From Elusimicrobia bacterium RIFCSPLOWO2_01_FULL_64_13 (GTDB lineage Bacteria; Elusimicrobiota; Elusimicrobia; 2-02-FULL-39-32), in NCBI GenBank assembly GCA_001800095.1, contig MGUT01000028.1:546-9484 (forward strand): a stretch of 8,939 bases of DNA, written 5' to 3'. Numbering within the stretch: position 1 is the first letter of the stretch; each line of letters begins with the position of its first letter. Positions 6,701-8,939 of the stretch are shown piece after piece. Below the pieces are notes generated by a model. That model saw only the letters and a list, made by a program, of their open reading frames with translations, was not told the DNA's origin and searched no databases. The translations under genes were made by a program, and so were the position numbers.

Positions 6701-8939
6701 CCACCTGGTACAATCAGGACGGCCTGGTGAGGACGCTCATCGCCGTCTACCACAACTTCACGCTTTCTCCCGCCGAATTCCAGGCCTGGAGCCTGAAGGT
6801 CTTCATCGGCCTCCTCGCCGTCGATCTCATCCGGGTCCTGGTCTGGATCGATCACATGGGCCTGCGCGTGGCGACCCTGGTGAACTTGAGCTTCATCGGG
6901 ATGAACAAGTTCGACGACCGCATCGCGCGGTTCATCGGCAAGTCCTCCTCGCAGCGGACCATTCCCGAAGGCGTCAAGCGCTTCACGACCTGGGCGCCCC
7001 TCCTCATCCCCTTCTATATCCCGCGCGGAGAGAACTGGGACATCGCCTGGAGCGCGGCCGAATCCATCCAGAACGCGGGCTCGGGCGGCGGCTGGCCGGC
7101 GGCCTTGTCCGCGCTTCCGGTGGAACGTTGCTGGGTGATCGCGGGCGCCGCGGTCCTGGCCTGCACGGCCGTTTCGTCCGCCTGGCGCGCCCTGCGGCGC
7201 CGGAAGGAATCGGGCCGCGCGAAGACGTTCGAAATCTCCAACCGGGGCTACCGGGTCGTCTTGAAGGACAGCGGGGCCGCCCACAGCGAGATCCTGCCCA
7301 GGAGACACGACTTGAGCCGCCGTTCCTACGACACCCTGGATCCCGGCGGCCGGGCGCTTTTCATCGTGGACGCGTCCCGAACCCCCGAAAGCGCGGGCCG
7401 GTCCTGGCCGGTCCTGGGGAATTTTTCCCGGCGGAGGTTCGCGCCTTCCCGGTTCGAGGGGCATGGAGAAATCCTCCGGGTCTCCAACGACGCGAACGGG
7501 ATCCGGACGACGATCGAAATCGCTCTCCCCGACCACGACGCCGCCGCCGAGGTCTGGACCGTGACGCTGGAGAATACCGCCGGGGAATCCCGGCAGGTAC
7601 GGGTCGTGCCCTACCTGGAATGGGTGCTCGACCGGCCCGACGCCGACCGCGGGCACACGCAGTACGCCCGTCTATTCCCGGAGATGGAATACGCCAGCCA
7701 GGCCAACGCCGTGCTCGCCTGGCAGAGGAACACCAAATGCATGGGGTTCCTGGCGTCGGGCGAACCGCCCGAGGGGTATCTTATTTCCCGCATGGATTTC
7801 ATCGGACGGGCCAGGAGCATCTGGTCGCCGCGGGCCCTGGAAACGCTGGATTTCTGCGAGCCCAGGGACGCGTCCCCCTGCCCGACCTTCGACCCCGCCG
7901 CCAGCCTGAACGTGGGGGTCGCCCTCGAACCCGGGGCTTCCCGGACGGTCCGATTCCTGCTCGGCTGCGCCAAGGACCGGGCCGCCGCCCTGAACCTGGT
8001 GGAAAGGCACCTCCGGCCGGAAGCGGTCCAGATCCCGCCGTCGCCCGGCGCGAAAAAACGTTCTCCTCTCATCGGGCACGGGGAGGTCCCGCCCGGGACC
8101 CCGCAGCCCTACTTCCAGTACCGCGAAGGCGGCAGGAAACTGCTCGTGCGCACGCCGTTCACTCCCAGACCCTTCGACCACGCCCTCTCCAATTCCCTCG
8201 GGCATTACGTCTCCGTCACCAACCGCGGCCTGCACACCACGGCCAACGGCAATTCCCAGCAGAACCGCCTCACTCCCGACTGGGCCGACACCGTCACCCG
8301 CGAGGTCCCGGGAGAGGCGATCTACCTTCACGACCCGGAGAGCGGGGAATGGTTCTCCCCGGCCCATCAACCGTTGAACGATCTTCTGGCCAGGAACGAG
8401 GCGGAATTCGGGGTGGACGGCACGGCGGTCTTCCGCATGGAGCGCGGGAATATTTCCACCGAGCTGACGGTGTTCGTCCCTCCGGACGAGACCTTGGGGG
8501 TCTATCTCCTGACGGTGCGGAATGGTTCGGACCGGGCCCGCCGCCTGCGGGTGGCGCCCTATTTCCAGATCGTGCTCGCGGGCCAGCCGGAATGGTCGGG
8601 ACCGCTCCGGGTCGGGCGCGACAAGGCCCTGGACGCCCTTCTATTCGAGAATCCGCGCAACACGTTCCGCTCGGGCCCCGTTTTCGCCTCCATGTCCATC
8701 GCGGCCGACGCGCTCGAAACTTCGCGGGGCCGTTTCTTCGGGCCGGACGGGGACGCCGCGCGGCCAGCGATGGTGGAAAGCGGCGCGCCCGCCGCCGGCG
8801 CGGATTCCGACCGGAGGCCCGTGGCCGCGCTCCTGGGGACCCTGGAAGTCCCGGCCCGGGGGGAAAGCACCGTCGCCGTCATCCTGGGCCAGGCCGACGG
8901 CCATAAGGAAGCCGCCCGAATGATCCGGAAATATAAGGA
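3778..8939 (+). CDS. Giant membrane protein: signal peptide, two beta-sandwich repeats, polytopic region, tandem GH94-type supersandwich domains (C-terminus outside window)
   Basis: Open for 1720 codons to the right edge with no stop. An in-frame TGA at 3751-3753 bounds the start, and TTG 3778 is the first usable start codon; no in-frame ATG occurs before about 3914. Residues 1-30 form a signal peptide (hydrophobic core TLALALLACALASA, then SFAAP). Two tandem repeats (33-181, 195-342) look like carbohydrate-binding beta-sandwiches. About 18-20 hydrophobic segments span about 367-1137. A basic stretch, RALRRRKESGR, after the last one suggests the following domains face the cytoplasm. Residues 1151-1432 and 1444 onward are supersandwich domains of the GH94/'GT36' type: the second has TPRPFDHALSN and NGNSQQNRLTP (1490-1500), then an ELTVFVPP strand. 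Such domains occur in cyclic beta-1,2-glucan synthases and cellobiose phosphorylases. No GT84 domain is seen, and the catalytic GH94 barrel would lie outside the window. A role in making, remodelling or phosphorolysing a beta-glucan is inferred. Confidence 0.85.
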   Translation, partial: MNADSTPSLTRTLALALLACALASARSFAAPSFISLLDARERGVFTMGSSKGDLRKEYSPAVKRDVLRFEYSAPPGTAAGVWTKSFPARLGPRTAGSFRLGVRVPKASQLRDAAVLLEIKGTRVTQSVPLLLKPGWNYFRETIEWEKIGSLKEVVLVVSPVGGGETARGGLDYYLDFVKESRPGNGDSADAASSTFSILGAGQRGVFNMGASKGSLRRLFDGTIHREVFGLDYSVPPGTAVGIWTKKFPPELGAGTANAVEVGVRVLDPAQVPRISATLEIKGTRVTQSVPVALRSGWVSFQEIVNWDVIGDLNEVVLVVSPAGKASSDGSINLYADFIRLTTLPRPAPALEQPPLQKKGSLTRAKIGLVFLAGILLGMMGALLNKFFGRGGASASIVSPEVPASPSSLTRDFLYGTVAVMVAGVALGVYILGGTPASDHNFRFLIFGVAGAAIAELLKFGLTGRHLTSLEIFQDVFFIGVLAATSGDQGLLHAPLTWEEVLVTHRLTSALACLIYLLANASSLAARGRHLRLSSGALIAGTPYLFGWLLILENADLLQILANSMSGGTFAAWPAIQEGLGRLIVMFGFNEAAVNGICLATRGEPLKSTKSHLMVFFVSLAVTASPSIADLGSTARVAMLPDPLRAAGAVLAAMFSQAGLWAEVYLMTGAILDGTQGLAPSWGNISGHASTGARKGMAYSGTLLAILYALDLVLRSPLSRTLMPGAPAVLGAAAGALLFPLVKTIIETFDGSQVFFERVRYSYRNIVLYARGAVAGWGLAYAISNGLFGWGTGDRILFGLGVGLAAASGVSLVRDAAYAALRRGRVHSWRVYAVDSLLGGFVGSAVAFYLDMAQVPVIVEKFRLYISAGFPSQGFTTYPLVSKWGRIDLGGYTGGVKLLYNEALSGVINWSVAAWLFAVNRAFVEAYFQKDKAPIRFLFSKAGMVDLVRHMIQVLRWGLWMSPIINTFLRMMGHATWYNQDGLVRTLIAVYHNFTLSPAEFQAWSLKVFIGLLAVDLIRVLVWIDHMGLRVATLVNLSFIGMNKFDDRIARFIGKSSSQRTIPEGVKRFTTWAPLLIPFYIPRGENWDIAWSAAESIQNAGSGGGWPAALSALPVERCWVIAGAAVLACTAVSSAWRALRRRKESGRAKTFEISNRGYRVVLKDSGAAHSEILPRRHDLSRRSYDTLDPGGRALFIVDASRTPESAGRSWPVLGNFSRRRFAPSRFEGHGEILRVSNDANGIRTTIEIALPDHDAAAEVWTVTLENTAGESRQVRVVPYLEWVLDRPDADRGHTQYARLFPEMEYASQANAVLAWQRNTKCMGFLASGEPPEGYLISRMDFIGRARSIWSPRALETLDFCEPRDASPCPTFDPAASLNVGVALEPGASRTVRFLLGCAKDRAAALNLVERHLRPEAVQIPPSPGAKKRSPLIGHGEVPPGTPQPYFQYREGGRKLLVRTPFTPRPFDHALSNSLGHYVSVTNRGLHTTANGNSQQNRLTPDWADTVTREVPGEAIYLHDPESGEWFSPAHQPLNDLLARNEAEFGVDGTAVFRMERGNISTELTVFVPPDETLGVYLLTVRNGSDRARRLRVAPYFQIVLAGQPEWSGPLRVGRDKALDALLFENPRNTFRSGPVFASMSIAADALETSRGRFFGPDGDAARPAMVESGAPAAGADSDRRPVAALLGTLEVPARGESTVAVILGQADGHKEAARMIRKYK
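3874..4320 (+). repeat. Beta-sandwich repeat 1 of the giant membrane protein
   Basis: Residues 33-181. The unit opens with RGVFTMGSSKG and continues through YSAPPGTAAGVWTK, LEIKGTRVTQSVP and EVVLVVSP to LDFVKES. The alternating hydrophobic strands and aromatic-rich turns look like a jelly-roll carbohydrate-binding module, though I cannot name a CBM family. It follows the signal peptide and so should be outside the cytoplasm. Confidence 0.75.
4126..4163 (+). repeat. 38-nt perfect direct repeat, copy 1
   Basis: Encodes LEIKGTRVTQSV plus flanking bases in repeat domain 1. It is base-for-base identical to 4612-4649, exactly 486 nt (162 codons) downstream, third codon positions included. Confidence 0.9.
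4360..4803 (+). repeat. Beta-sandwich repeat 2 of the giant membrane protein
   Basis: Residues 195-342. It aligns with repeat 1 at a 162-residue period through the core (Arg204 with Arg42). A one-residue shift appears near the end, in the loop before DFIRL. Shared blocks are RGVFNMGASKG, YSVPPGTAVGIWTK, LEIKGTRVTQSVP and EVVLVVSP. It ends about 25 residues before the first membrane segment, joined by a Pro-rich linker (LPRPAPALEQPPLQKK). Confidence 0.75.
4612..4649 (+). repeat. 38-nt perfect direct repeat, copy 2
   Basis: Second copy of the 38-nt identical block, in repeat domain 2. The bases on each side diverge, so this block is much better conserved at DNA level than the rest of the domain pair. 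Confidence 0.9.
4873..7200 (+). other. Polytopic membrane region of the giant protein
   Basis: Residues about 366-1141. Clear hydrophobic segments by eye lie near 367-385, 413-432, 442-461, 507-526, 536-555, 612-630, 645-672, 697-715, 725-746, 768-788, 795-813, 832-850, 950-967, 1005-1024 and 1117-1137. Shorter or weaker ones lie near 474-486, 582-600, 903-919, 1028-1042 and 1070-1082. The longest soluble loop (about 851-902) is far too short for a GT-A glycosyltransferase domain. I do not recognise the family of this region. Exact helix count and topology are uncertain. Confidence 0.7.
7228..8073 (+). other. GH94/GT36-type supersandwich domain 1
   Basis: Residues 1151-1432. It begins FEISNRGYRVVL just after the last membrane segment. 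Family-like stretches are WPVLGNFSRRRF, VWTVTLENTAG, VRVVPYLEWVLDRP, CMGFLASGEPPEGY and FIGRARSIWSPRAL, closing with EPGASRTVRFLLGCAKD. This matches the N-terminal beta-supersandwich of GH94 phosphorylases and of the C-terminal half of cyclic beta-1,2-glucan synthases. The catalytic Asp of GH94 lies in a separate helical barrel, so this domain alone has no catalysis to assign. Confidence 0.7.
8107..8939 (+). other. GH94/GT36-type supersandwich domain 2 (cut by window end)
   Basis: Residues 1444-1720 and beyond. It shows the best conserved GH94-like signature in the protein: TPRPFDHALSNSLGHYVSVT, NGNSQQNRLTPDWADTV, then GEAIYLHDPESGEWFSPAHQPL, a TELTVFVPPDE strand and YLLTVRNGSDRARRLRVAPY. A tandem pair of such domains is the arrangement known from NdvB-type cyclic glucan synthases, where an (alpha/alpha)6 phosphorylase barrel follows. 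The frame is still open at the last base. Confidence 0.75.

Noticed and set aside
5268..8906. A 1212-codon plus-strand ORF overlapping the giant gene.
   Set aside because: Its product is dominated by Arg, Pro and Gly with no domain-like pattern, while the other frame gives clear membrane segments and GH94-type motifs across the same bases. It is a GC-driven shadow.
1..8939. CRISPR arrays, tRNA or rRNA genes, insertion sequences, defence or phage genes.
   Set aside because: No short spaced repeats, cloverleaf sequences, terminal inverted repeats or recognisable proteins of these kinds were found when reading both strands.

Overview
This is a GC-rich bacterial window holding four genes. Two run off its edges: one on the minus strand at the left end and a very large one on the plus strand at the right end. 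The plain bacterial GTPase TypA, sigma-70-type promoter boxes, and the lack of tRNAs, phage genes or insertion sequences point to ordinary chromosome. I cannot fix the lineage. The high GC, the radical SAM protein with a B12-binding-like N-terminus, the very large carbohydrate-active membrane protein and the near absence of Shine-Dalgarno sequences would fit an uncultivated lineage such as Elusimicrobiota or a similar phylum, but that is a weak guess.

Layout. At the left, on the minus strand (1-1453), is a radical SAM enzyme whose C-terminus lies outside the window. A 108-bp divergent promoter region separates it from a 71-aa membrane protein (1562-1777). After a 61-bp gap with its own promoter comes a full-length typA/bipA (1839-3662). 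After typA lies a 115-bp gap with a consensus extended -10 box and a strong hairpin. The rest, 3778 to the right edge, is one open frame of at least 1720 codons.

The right-hand gene is the most interesting part. Read in order, its product has an N-terminal signal peptide, two tandem beta-sandwich-like repeats of about 150 residues (162-residue period), a polytopic membrane region with roughly 18-20 hydrophobic segments, and two tandem supersandwich domains of the GH94 / 'glycosyltransferase 36' type. GH94-type domains of this kind form the C-terminal half of cyclic beta-1,2-glucan synthases (NdvB/ChvB) and the N-terminal part of cellobiose-type phosphorylases. The GT84 glycosyltransferase domain that precedes them in NdvB is not visible here, and the GH94 catalytic barrel, if present, lies beyond the window. 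This looks like an unusual membrane-spanning glycan enzyme, not a standard NdvB.

The genes do not form an obvious single pathway. Each seems to have its own promoter. In three of the four, the -10 box sits so close to the start codon that the mRNA would be leaderless or nearly so. Antisense and alternative-frame ORFs are abundant because of the GC content. The longest, about 3.6 kb, overlaps the right-hand gene in another frame and is not a gene.
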